Below are positions 25,863 through 33,749 of a stretch of 64,000 bases of DNA, piece after piece. The translations under genes and the position numbers were made by a program. Location of the stretch: assembly GCF_001682865.1 (NCBI RefSeq), contig NZ_MAQX01000001.1, forward strand, positions 248,001-312,000. Reading direction: 5' to 3'. Origin of the DNA: Bacillus sp. FJAT-26390. Lineage in GTDB: Bacteria > Bacillota > Bacilli > Paenibacillales > Paenibacillaceae. Each line of letters begins with the position of its first letter. Within the stretch, counting starts at the first letter, position 1. The notes below the pieces were generated by a model. That model saw nothing but the letters and a program-made list of their open reading frames with translations, was not told where the DNA came from and did no database searches.

Positions 25863-26626
25863 CACGCTCTTACGGGCAGTTCGCGACAGTCTACGACCAG
25901 CTAATGGAGGACATGCCCTACGCGGAATGGTTGGGCTTTGCAAGAGCGGCTTGGTCGCGTTACGGCATGCCTTCCACGGTTGTAGACCTAGGCTGCGGTA
26001 CTGGGAGCATATCTATACCGCTAGCCCGTTCAGGCTTTCAAGTATACGGCATTGACCTGTCTTCAGACATGCTTACCGTTGCCCGCAGCAAGTGGGATGA
26101 GACGCCTCAGCAGGTCACAAGACCGCGTCCAGGCTCTATCCGGTGGCTTAATCAGGACATGCGCGAATGGGAGCTCCAGGAGCCAATGGATACGGTCATT
26201 TCGTTTTGCGATTGCTTGAACTACTTGACGGAGGAAGCGGATATCGAGGCTGCCTTCCGTGCTACATTCGCTGGCTTGCGCAGCGGCGGAACCTTCCTCT
26301 TCGACATGCATCCGCCAAAGCAGCTCATTCGTTATGCGGAGGAGCAGCCCTTTGTGCTTGATGAACGCGATGTCGCATATATATGGACATGCGATTTTGA
26401 GGAGGAGCGCTGCGAGATCGAGCATCATTTAACGATTTTCTCGCGTGATCGCGACTCAAAGTTCAATCGTTTTGAGGAATCGCATGTGCAGCGTGCATAC
26501 GATCCGGACTGGATCGAGTCCGCTTTGCGCCGCGCAGGCTTTCAAACGGTCGATCGCTACGCCGATTTCGAGCTGCTTCCGGCAACGAGCGAGTCAGAGC
26601 GTCTGTTCTTCGCAGCTGTCAAATAG
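25859..26626 (+). CDS. yqeM: SAM-dependent methyltransferase YqeM
   Basis: 255 residues. Class I methyltransferase fold with motif I VDLGCGTGSI, acidic motif IDLSSDM, and motif IV VISFCDCLNYL. By position (after rsfS) and length this is YqeM; its substrate is not established. Starts by ATGA overlap with the S1 gene and is the last gene in the operon, followed by the hairpin at 26641. Confidence 0.92.
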   Translation: MTRSYGQFATVYDQLMEDMPYAEWLGFARAAWSRYGMPSTVVDLGCGTGSISIPLARSGFQVYGIDLSSDMLTVARSKWDETPQQVTRPRPGSIRWLNQDMREWELQEPMDTVISFCDCLNYLTEEADIEAAFRATFAGLRSGGTFLFDMHPPKQLIRYAEEQPFVLDERDVAYIWTCDFEEERCEIEHHLTIFSRDRDSKFNRFEESHVQRAYDPDWIESALRRAGFQTVDRYADFELLPATSESERLFFAAVK

Positions 26627-26640
26627 CTACAGGAATAGCG

Positions 26641-26687
26641 AAGGGTGTCACATAAGGTCTGTTACGACTTTATGGGACAACCCTTTT
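26641..26687 (+). terminator. Long hairpin terminator after yqeM
   Basis: Arms 26641-26659 and 26666-26685 pair over ~18 bp with a one-base bulge and two mismatches, loop TGTTAC, then six T. The size of the arms is greater than needed for termination, and the ends resemble inverted-repeat ends of some insertion sequences. Confidence 0.75.
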
Positions 26688-26689
26688 TT

Positions 26690-27003
26690 GATTTGGGTGG
26701 CTTGAGTTGCAGGCATGGATGATGGACTTATTGGGTGGAATCGTGGTGTGAGTAAGGTTGATAGCGACCTTTGCTCATGTTTATGCTGCTCGGGGGACTA
26801 CATCTTGTGGTCGCATGGATTGCGAATGCGGGCTTGGCGGAGCATGGCCGCCAGCTTCTATATGTTGTATTCGGGTCGAATGCTGTCGAAAAATGAGTTG
26901 ATTGCATTTTTTTATCAGCGGAGCTTAGGTGAACGAGAAGTGCTATTGGTTATCTAGGGATAGATGGTTGCATATCGCTAGATCTTGTGTTTCGCTACCT
27001 TAT
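26690..27003 (+). other. Unassigned 0.3-kb stretch between yqeM and a small minus-strand gene
   Basis: An 80-codon frame (26715-26957) is open but Cys/Trp/Met-rich, lacks a ribosome site and resembles no family, so it is not called as a gene. No RNA gene, repeat or terminator is recognised apart from the hairpin at its left edge. It could be the decayed inside of a small mobile element. Confidence 0.4.
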
Positions 27004-27225
27004 CTATTCGCGAAGGGCATCCTTTAACCGGCTGTTCATTCCTGCTTCAGCAGACGCTTTGCGGATGGAATCAAGCCTCATGTTTTTGATGGTTTGAGCC
27101 ATTTGCTCCTGTTCATTTTCTAACTTTTCGATGTAAATTAGCAGCTCCGGCACCGAATATCCGGCATCTTTGAACAGTTTTTCGATCGATTCTCGCATTT
27201 GTTCTGCGGTTGTTTTAACGTTCAT
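27004..27225 (-). CDS. Hypothetical small coiled-coil protein, 73 aa
   Basis: Start ATG at 27223-27225 has GGAGG on the minus strand at 27231-27235; an in-frame TTG at 27237 has none. The product is wholly charged and helical, with a likely coiled coil around YIEKLENEQEQMAQTIKNM. No membrane segment, no known motif. It is a lone gene divergent from the nrdI promoter region. Function unknown. Confidence 0.55.
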   Translation of the reverse strand: MNVKTTAEQMRESIEKLFKDAGYSVPELLIYIEKLENEQEQMAQTIKNMRLDSIRKASAEAGMNSRLKDALRE

Positions 27226-27333
27226 CTGGGCCTCCAAAATATCAATAAAATGTCACTATCCCATCATATCCTCATCTGGTAAAATAGTCGAGTGCGTCAA
27301 AAAAATAGATTAATATTTTCTCCATAATTTTCA

Positions 27334-27362
27334 TTGACTACTCCTATATATTGATGTAGAAT
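27334..27362 (+). promoter_or_regulatory. Sigma-A promoter of nrdIEF
   Basis: TTGACT (27334-27339), 17-bp spacer, TAGAAT (27357-27362). Transcription would begin near 27369, leaving a leader of about 135 nt. Confidence 0.7.
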
Positions 27363-27390
27363 CAAAAACACAAACTACATATTGATGTAG
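27344..27390 (+). promoter_or_regulatory. Paired 16-bp palindromes, candidate NrdR boxes
   Basis: CTATATATTGATGTAG (27344-27359) and CTACATATTGATGTAG (27375-27390) share 15 of 16 bases; the second has perfect CTACAT/ATGTAG arms. Their centres are 31 bp apart, three helical turns, the spacing known for NrdR box pairs. One overlaps the spacer and -10, the other covers the start site. The inner bases deviate from the published NrdR consensus, so the regulator is inferred. Confidence 0.6.
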
Positions 27391-27430
27391 ATGAGTGCCT
27401 TTAATGATTAGCCCTTGGTAAATCATGAAC

Positions 27431-27469
27431 AAGCGCAGCTGACGAAAATGCTAGTCAGAAGCGCTTTTT
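27431..27469 (+). terminator. Terminator hairpin inside the nrdIEF leader (possible attenuator)
   Basis: AAGCGC (27431-27436) pairs with GCGCTT (27461-27466), and CTGAC (27439-27443) with GTCAG (27454-27458); a T run follows (27465-27469). It lies downstream of the nrdI promoter and 35 nt before the nrdI start, so full-length transcription must read through it. Confidence 0.6.
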
Positions 27470-27503
27470 AATTGCTTATTTTCAGTAGGGGAGCGAACGT
27501 GTT

Positions 27504-27863
27504 ATGCTAGTCGTCTATGATTCCAAAACAGGCAATGTCAAGCGTTTCATCAAAAAATTGAATATGCGGGCAGTGCCGATCGATGAGAAGGAAGAAGTGG
27601 ACGAGCCGTTCGTGCTGGTCACGTACACAACTGGGTTCGGACAAGTTCCGGAGAAGGTCACTTCGTTTCTGGAAACCAACTCCGAAATGCTCCGCGGCGT
27701 TTCTGCCAGCGGCAACCGCAACTGGGGTGCCGGGTTCGCAAAGAGCGCGGATACGATCTCACAAAAGTACGATGTTCCCGTGATTTTGAAGTTTGAGCTA
27801 TCAGGTACGAATCAAGATACGCAACATTTTGTCGAAAGGGTGCGAACCATTGAAGCATATTGA
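27504..27863 (+). CDS. nrdI: Class Ib ribonucleotide reductase flavodoxin NrdI
   Basis: 119 residues with the NrdI flavodoxin-like start VVYDSKTGNVKRFIKKL, the FMN-loop region TYTTGFGQVPEKV and GNRNWGAGFAKSA. NrdI supplies oxidant to build the Mn2-tyrosyl radical in NrdF. ATG 27504 with TAGGGGAGC upstream. First gene of nrdI-nrdE-nrdF, overlapping nrdE by 14 nt. Confidence 0.96.
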   Translation: MLVVYDSKTGNVKRFIKKLNMRAVPIDEKEEVDEPFVLVTYTTGFGQVPEKVTSFLETNSEMLRGVSASGNRNWGAGFAKSADTISQKYDVPVILKFELSGTNQDTQHFVERVRTIEAY

Positions 27864-29934
27864 ACTGAATAACGAGTTGATGCAGCGCGGTGCAGACGGA
27901 TTTTACCAGCTGGATAAAGATAAAGAGGCTGTTGCCGCATTTATGGAAGAAGTAGAAGAGAAGAGCGTGAAGTTCGACTCCCTTCGTCACAAGCTAGACT
28001 ATTTAATCGAGAACGACTATTACGATAATGTATTTGAAAAATATACGTATGAGCAGGTTGAGGCTGTATTTACGCTAACGGCGAACAGCGGCTTCGAATT
28101 CCAATCGTATATGGCAGCATCAAAGTTCTACAAAGACTATGCAATGAAAACAAACAACAAAGCGCAGTACTTGGAGCAATACTCCGATCGTGTATCTATC
28201 GTTGCTTTGCACCTAGGCGAAGGAGATGCAGCTAGAGCGCTCCGTATAGCCGAAGCGATGATCGACCAACGCTTGCAGCCTGCTACACCAACCTTCCTGA
28301 ACGCGGGCAAGAGCCGCCGCGGCGAAATGGTTTCTTGCTTCCTGCTCGAAATGGACGACTCTCTTAACTCCATTAACTACGTGCTGGGCACATGTATGCA
28401 GCTTTCCAAAATCGGCGGAGGCGTTGCGGTCAACCTGTCGAAGCTTCGTGGACGCGGCGAGCCTATCAAAGGCGTTGAAGGCGCAGCGAAGGGCATTATG
28501 CCTGTACTGAAGCTGATGGAGGATGCTTTCTCCTATGCGGATCAAATGGGTCAACGCAAAGGTTCGGGCGCTGGCTATTACAATATTTTCGGCTGGGATA
28601 TTATTGAATTCCTTGATTGCAAAAAAATTAATGCTGACGAGAAGGCGCGTATTAAAACGTTGTCCATCGGCCTTATTATTCCTAATAAATTTTATGAGCT
28701 TGCTGCACAAAACAAGCCGCTTTTCGTATTTGGCCCACATTCCGTACAAAAAGCTTACGGCAAACATCTCGACGACATGGATATGGACGAAATGTACGAG
28801 GAATTGCTTGCTAACGAGCTAGTAACGAAGAAAAAAGTAATGAACGCACGCGACATGCTGACAAAAATCGCCTCGATTCAGCTAGAATCCGGCTACCCAT
28901 ATATTATGAACAAATCCAATGCCAACAGCATTCATGCTTTGAAGGATATTGGCTCTATTAAAATGTCCAACCTGTGCACGGAAATATTCCAGCTGCAGGA
29001 GACTTCGGAAATTAAAGATTACGGCTTCGACGATGTTATTCAACGCGATATTAGCTGCAACCTTGCCTCACTTAACATTGTTAACGTGATGGAGCACAAG
29101 AAAGTGAAGGAATCGGTTCACGTTGGAATCGAAGCCTTGACGACGGTCAGCGATTTGTCCAATATCGACAATGCTCCAGGCGTTCGCAAAGCGAATGAAG
29201 AGCTTCACTCTGTCGGTCTTGGCGCGATGAACCTGAACGGCTACCTAGCTAAAAACAAAATCGCTTACGAAAGCGAAGAAGCGAAAGATTTTGCCGGCGT
29301 ATTCTTTATGATGATGAACTACTACTCCATCGAGCAAAGCATGGAGATCGCCAAAGAGCGCGGCATTACATTTAAAGATTTTGAACGCTCCGAATATGCA
29401 AAAGGCACTTATTTCACTCGTTATGTAGAGAACGATTTCCGTCCAAAAACTGCAAGAGTGAAAGAATTGTTCGAAGGCATGGAAATTCCATCGCCTGAGG
29501 ATTGGGCAGAGCTGCAAGCGAAAGTGCAAAAGCACGGCCTATACCATGCATACCGTCTGGCTATTGCGCCAACACAAAGCATTTCGTACATTCAAAATGC
29601 AACGTCAAGCGTTATGCCGATCGTAGAGCACATCGAAACGCGTACTTACGCGAACTCGACAACGTATTACCCAATGCCGTACTTGTCGCAAGACAACTAC
29701 TTCTATTACAAATCGGCATACAACATCGATCAGTTCAAGCTGATTGATCTAATTGCAGAAATTCAGCAGCACGTTGACCAAGGCATTTCATCCGTACTGC
29801 ACGTAAACAGTAATGTAACCACTCGCGAGCTGGCGCGTTTCTACGTCTATGCTGCGCAAAAAGGGCTTAAATCGCTCTATTACACAAGAACGAAGCGGCT
29901 TTCTGTTGAGGAATGCACGAGCTGCGCAGTTTAA
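27850..29934 (+). CDS. nrdE: Class Ib ribonucleoside-diphosphate reductase alpha subunit NrdE
   Basis: 694 residues from TTG 27850; GAAAGGG at 27834-27840 supports it, and the length fits NrdE. A start at 27793 would lie deep within nrdI. Seen: substrate-site motif FLNAGKSRRGEMVSCFLL, radical-site MSNLCTEIF, and the redox C-terminus EECTSCAV. NrdE reduces ribonucleoside diphosphates using the NrdF radical and a thioredoxin/NrdH donor; no nrdH is in this window. Confidence 0.96.
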   Translation: MKHIELNNELMQRGADGFYQLDKDKEAVAAFMEEVEEKSVKFDSLRHKLDYLIENDYYDNVFEKYTYEQVEAVFTLTANSGFEFQSYMAASKFYKDYAMKTNNKAQYLEQYSDRVSIVALHLGEGDAARALRIAEAMIDQRLQPATPTFLNAGKSRRGEMVSCFLLEMDDSLNSINYVLGTCMQLSKIGGGVAVNLSKLRGRGEPIKGVEGAAKGIMPVLKLMEDAFSYADQMGQRKGSGAGYYNIFGWDIIEFLDCKKINADEKARIKTLSIGLIIPNKFYELAAQNKPLFVFGPHSVQKAYGKHLDDMDMDEMYEELLANELVTKKKVMNARDMLTKIASIQLESGYPYIMNKSNANSIHALKDIGSIKMSNLCTEIFQLQETSEIKDYGFDDVIQRDISCNLASLNIVNVMEHKKVKESVHVGIEALTTVSDLSNIDNAPGVRKANEELHSVGLGAMNLNGYLAKNKIAYESEEAKDFAGVFFMMMNYYSIEQSMEIAKERGITFKDFERSEYAKGTYFTRYVENDFRPKTARVKELFEGMEIPSPEDWAELQAKVQKHGLYHAYRLAIAPTQSISYIQNATSSVMPIVEHIETRTYANSTTYYPMPYLSQDNYFYYKSAYNIDQFKLIDLIAEIQQHVDQGISSVLHVNSNVTTRELARFYVYAAQKGLKSLYYTRTKRLSVEECTSCAV

Positions 29935-29980
29935 GATCAATTTTAATCGATGCTTACGTAGCAAAGAAGGAGCTCACCAA

Positions 29981-30937
29981 ATGAAAGCAGTAAACTGGAA
30001 CCGCCCGGATGACGATTTCACACTAACATTCTGGCAGCAAAACGTCATGCAATTTTGGACGGATGAAGAGATTCCGTTATCGGATGACAAAATGGATTGG
30101 ATGGAAATGACCGACGCGGAGCGCACGCTATACAAAAACGTGCTCGGCGGTCTGACCTTGCTTGATACGATTCAAGGCGGCATCGGCATGCCGAAGATTT
30201 TGGAGCATGTTGATGGCTTGCAGCGTAAAGCAGTTCTGTCGTTTATGTCCATGATGGAGCAAATTCATGCCAAATCGTACAGCAGTATTTTCACAACGCT
30301 CGCATCTGGGGAAGAGATCGACGAAATTTTCCAATGGGTAGAGCAAAATGAGCAGCTGCAAAAGAAAGCAAATCTCATTTCTTCATGGTATTCGAACATT
30401 ACGGGACCAAAAGAGCTGTACAAAGCGATGGCAGCTTCCGTATTTCTAGAAAGCTACTTGTTCTACAGCGGCTTCTTCTACCCGCTTTACTTGGCAGGCC
30501 AAGGCAAAATGACAAGCAGCGGCGAAATTATCGATTTGATTTTGCGCGACGAAAGCATCCATGGTCTATACGTTGGCGTGCTGGCGCAAGAGCTGTTCCA
30601 AACATTTAGCCCCGAGGAGCAAGCACAGCTTCAAATCGAGTTGTATGCTTTGCTGAACGAGCTTTACGAGAACGAGATCGTGTATACAGAGCACCTGTAT
30701 GCTCCGCTTGGATTAGCTGAGGAAGTGAATGTGTACGTCCGCTACAATGCGAACAAAGCGCTTATGAACCTTGGCATGGAGCCTCATTTCCCTGAGGAGC
30801 CGGTTAACCCGATCGTGTTCAACGGTATAAGCACACATACGAAGCAGCATGATTTCTTCTCCAAAAAAGGGAATGGCTACGTACGTACGATTCACGTTGA
30901 GCCTTTGAACGACGATGATTTTGTCTTCAACTTTTAA
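29981..30937 (+). CDS. nrdF: Class Ib ribonucleotide reductase beta subunit NrdF
   Basis: 318 residues from ATG 29981 with AAGGAG at 29967-29972; an earlier in-frame start inside nrdE is not used. Metal ligands and the radical Tyr are in MEQIHAKSYSSIF, and the second ligand set is DESIHGLYVG. The C-terminal tail EPLNDDDFVFNF is the docking segment to NrdE. It carries the dimetal-tyrosyl radical. Last gene of the operon, followed by a terminator. Confidence 0.96.
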   Translation: MKAVNWNRPDDDFTLTFWQQNVMQFWTDEEIPLSDDKMDWMEMTDAERTLYKNVLGGLTLLDTIQGGIGMPKILEHVDGLQRKAVLSFMSMMEQIHAKSYSSIFTTLASGEEIDEIFQWVEQNEQLQKKANLISSWYSNITGPKELYKAMAASVFLESYLFYSGFFYPLYLAGQGKMTSSGEIIDLILRDESIHGLYVGVLAQELFQTFSPEEQAQLQIELYALLNELYENEIVYTEHLYAPLGLAEEVNVYVRYNANKALMNLGMEPHFPEEPVNPIVFNGISTHTKQHDFFSKKGNGYVRTIHVEPLNDDDFVFNF

Positions 30938-30964
30938 TAAAACTTAATCGTTTTTCCATATATG

Positions 30965-31017
30965 AATCGCTCTTTATTCGGCCTTATGGCTGATGGAGAG
31001 CGATTTTAATTTTTTTT
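30965..31017 (+). terminator. Intrinsic terminator of nrdIEF
   Basis: AATCGCTCT (30965-30973) pairs with AGAGCGATT (30997-31005), followed by TTTT, AA and a T run to 31017. Confidence 0.85.
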
Positions 31018-31029
31018 ATATGAAAACGA

Positions 31030-31058
31030 TTGACACTATATATATTCAATGTTAATAT
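31030..31058 (+). promoter_or_regulatory. Sigma-A promoter of the ABC-2 exporter operon
   Basis: Consensus TTGACA (31030-31035), 17-bp spacer, TAATAT (31053-31058); 34 nt before the GTG start. Confidence 0.7.
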
Positions 31059-31091
31059 TTCCCTCTCAAATCTTGCACGGAGGTAACAAAA

Positions 31092-32069
31092 GTGATAACA
31101 GTTCATGGGTTAAGCAAATCGTATCAAGTAGCCAAGCGCTCGTCTGGCGTCAAGCAGGCAGTAAAGGCATTGTTTAAAAGGGATTATAAAGTTGTGGAAG
31201 CGCTTAACGATATTTCTTTCTCGATTGAGCCCGGCGAGATTGTAGGTTACATCGGGCCTAACGGCGCCGGCAAATCTACGACTATTAAAGTCATGAGCGG
31301 CATTCTCGTTCCAGACAGCGGCCTCTGCACGGTAATGGGATACACGCCGTGGAAGGACCGGGTTGCGTATGTGAAAAACATCGGCGTTGTTTTTGGCCAG
31401 CGATCGCAGCTATGGTGGGATGTGCCCGTTATCGATTCGTTTGATCTGCTTCGGGATATTTACAAGGTGCCAGAACAGGAATACAGAGAGACGCTAGCTT
31501 TGCTCACGGAAACGCTGGAGCTGCAGGAAATTATCCAAATGCCCGTCAGGCAGCTTAGTCTAGGGCAGCGGATGCGCTGCGAAATTGCGGCCTCGCTGCT
31601 GCACAGCCCAAGCGTCCTGTTTCTGGATGAGCCAACGATTGGCCTCGATGCGGTATCCAAAATCGCGGTACGCCGATTTATTCGCACCATTAATGAGGAG
31701 AAGGGCGTTACCATTATTTTGACCACGCATGATATGAATGACATTGAGGCGCTGGCGAATCGGATCATTCTGATCGGCAAAGGGAAGCTGCTTTATGACG
31801 GAAGCTTGAGCGCAATTCGCAATCAATTCGGCACAAAGAAGACGATTACCGTCTTGTACAACCATCAATCGGTTCCGCTTCAGGTACCGGGCGCGGTTAT
31901 TGAATCATGGTCCCCCGAGCGGGCCGTGCTAAGCGTCGACACGGCTGAGGTCGTGATTTCGGAACTGTTGATTGGCCTATCCGCACAAGTGGATCTCCTT
32001 GATGTTACGATTGATACGCTGCCTATCGAAGATATGATCGTACAATTGTACAAGGAGCACCAAATATAA
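31092..32069 (+). CDS. ABC transporter ATPase (COG4586 type)
   Basis: 325 residues from GTG 31092 with CGGAGGT upstream. Walker A GPNGAGKST, Q-loop VFGQRSQLWWD, signature LSLGQRMRCE, Walker B VLFLDEPT and switch TTHD are all intact. The N-terminus carries the extended segment RDYKVVEALNDISF seen in this uncharacterised export-type family, and a C-terminal ~80-residue domain follows the ATPase core. It forms an operon with two ABC-2 permeases; the stop and next start overlap (TAATG). The exported substrate is unknown. Confidence 0.93.
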   Translation: MITVHGLSKSYQVAKRSSGVKQAVKALFKRDYKVVEALNDISFSIEPGEIVGYIGPNGAGKSTTIKVMSGILVPDSGLCTVMGYTPWKDRVAYVKNIGVVFGQRSQLWWDVPVIDSFDLLRDIYKVPEQEYRETLALLTETLELQEIIQMPVRQLSLGQRMRCEIAASLLHSPSVLFLDEPTIGLDAVSKIAVRRFIRTINEEKGVTIILTTHDMNDIEALANRIILIGKGKLLYDGSLSAIRNQFGTKKTITVLYNHQSVPLQVPGAVIESWSPERAVLSVDTAEVVISELLIGLSAQVDLLDVTIDTLPIEDMIVQLYKEHQI

Positions 32070-32872
32070 TGAAGGCGTATGTATCAGTTTTTAAGCTGCG
32101 GCTCACAAACGGATTGCAATACCGCACGGCCGCGCTTGCGGGGATCGCTACTCAGTTTTTTTGGGGTTTTATTATCATAATGGTGTTCGAAGCGTTTTAT
32201 AGCGGAGCGACTACACAGCCGCCCATTACATTAAGCCAGCTCATTACCTACGTGTGGCTGCAGCAAGCTTTCCTGGCTTTTATTATGCTGTGGTTTCGCG
32301 ACAATGAGCTGTTCCAGCTTATTACAACGGGCAATATCGCGTATGAGCTTTGCAGGCCAAGCGGCATTTATGGGTTATGGTATGCCAAGCTGCTCGCGCA
32401 AAGGCTGGCGAGCGCGCTTTTGAGAAGCATGCCTATTTTAGTCGTTGCCTTTTGTTTGCCGCAGCCTTACAAAATGCCGGCACCTTCAGACCCGCTTGCT
32501 TTATTGTTGTTTATAATTGCACTCGTTCTCGGACTATTAATGATCGTCTCGCTCTCCATGCTGATGTACATCTCGGTCTTTGTGACGTTATCCCCAGCAG
32601 GCTCGCTGCTTATGTTCGGCGTCATCGGCGAATTTTTGGCCGGCATGGTCATACCTGTCCCGCTTATGCCCTCATGGCTGCAAAATATCGTCTACGTGCT
32701 TCCGTTCCGCTGGACCGCTGATTTTCCGTTTCGCGTCTATTCCGGGCACATACCGAAGGATGAAGCGCTGATCGGCATCGCCATTCAGCTGATTTGGTTC
32801 ATCGTACTGGTAGGGCTAGGCAGACTGGCGATGGCAAAAGCATTACGCAGAGTCGTCATAAATGGAGGGTAA
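32069..32872 (+). CDS. ABC-2 family permease (COG4587 type)
   Basis: 267 residues with six membrane helices, opening AYVSVFKLRLTNGLQYRTAALAGI and ending RLAMAKALRRVVINGG, typical of ABC2_membrane_6 permeases. Works as one half of a heterodimeric exporter with the next protein. One-base overlap with the ATPase gene. Confidence 0.9.
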   Translation: MKAYVSVFKLRLTNGLQYRTAALAGIATQFFWGFIIIMVFEAFYSGATTQPPITLSQLITYVWLQQAFLAFIMLWFRDNELFQLITTGNIAYELCRPSGIYGLWYAKLLAQRLASALLRSMPILVVAFCLPQPYKMPAPSDPLALLLFIIALVLGLLMIVSLSMLMYISVFVTLSPAGSLLMFGVIGEFLAGMVIPVPLMPSWLQNIVYVLPFRWTADFPFRVYSGHIPKDEALIGIAIQLIWFIVLVGLGRLAMAKALRRVVINGG

Positions 32873-32877
32873 CGGAA

Positions 32878-33660
32878 ATGAAATTGTACGGAAAATATAT
32901 GTTGATTTTATTTAAGTCGCAGATGCAGTATCGCACTTCGTTTTGGCTGCTCTCGATCGGACAATTTCTTGTGCCGTTTTCGATATTTGCGGGCTTGTAC
33001 TTCATGTTCGAGCGGTTCGGGCAAATCAAGGGCTGGGATTTCCAAGAGGTAGCGCTCTGCTTCTCTATCATTCATATGGCTTTTGCGATTAGCGAATGCT
33101 TTGCGCGGGGCTTTGATTCGTTCTCCAGCTTGGTGGCAGGCGGCGACTTTGACCGCGTGCTGGTGCGCCCGCGCAGTACCGTATTGCAAGTGCTAGGCTC
33201 GAAATTCGAGTTTACCCGCGTCGGCAGGCTGCTGCAAAGCGCGGTGGTGCTCACTTGGGCGATTAGCCAGCTTGCAGTGGATTGGTCGCTGCTTAAGATC
33301 ATCACTCTCTTTTTTATGATCGCGAGCGGCGTATTTATTTTTACCGGCATCTTTATGCTGGCTGCGACGATGTGCTTCTGGACGATTCAAGGGCTTGAAA
33401 TCGCTAATATTTTTACAGACGGCGGCAGGGAAATGGCCCAGTATCCGCTTAACATTTATCAAAAATGGGTGACGCGCTTTTTTACGTTCATTATCCCGTT
33501 TGGATGCGTCAACTACTTGCCTTTGCTTTATTTGCTCGATAAAACGACAGGCAATGATTTGCCGTACATTTTGGCGCCTATGGCGGGCATCGTATTTATT
33601 TTGCCGTGCCTGCTCGTATGGCGCATCGGCGTTCGTCATTACCGCTCTACGGGGTCCTAG
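32878..33660 (+). CDS. ABC-2 family permease (COG3694 type)
   Basis: 260 residues from ATG 32878, where GGAGGG precedes; a start at 32794 would lie inside the previous gene. Six helices; the family stretch FDRVLVRPRSTVLQVLGSKF is present near residue 90. Second permease of the exporter. No terminator is obvious before the following gene. Confidence 0.9.
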   Translation: MKLYGKYMLILFKSQMQYRTSFWLLSIGQFLVPFSIFAGLYFMFERFGQIKGWDFQEVALCFSIIHMAFAISECFARGFDSFSSLVAGGDFDRVLVRPRSTVLQVLGSKFEFTRVGRLLQSAVVLTWAISQLAVDWSLLKIITLFFMIASGVFIFTGIFMLAATMCFWTIQGLEIANIFTDGGREMAQYPLNIYQKWVTRFFTFIIPFGCVNYLPLLYLLDKTTGNDLPYILAPMAGIVFILPCLLVWRIGVRHYRSTGS

Positions 33661-33749
33661 CGCCACAGAAATGAATAAGCAACTCCAGCAGGGATAAGAA
33701 AGGCGTTGTTGAATATGATCATAGATGACAGCAAAGGGGGAAAGTCGCT

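Noticed and set aside
26715..26957. 80-codon frame after yqeM
   Set aside because: No ribosome site, odd composition (many Cys, Trp, Met) and no family resemblance; more probably non-coding or decayed DNA.
31033..31048. ACACTATATATATTCA as a third NrdR box
   Set aside because: It matches the left half of the box, but the right half fails (no GTGT arm), lies in a TA-rich promoter spacer and has no partner site.
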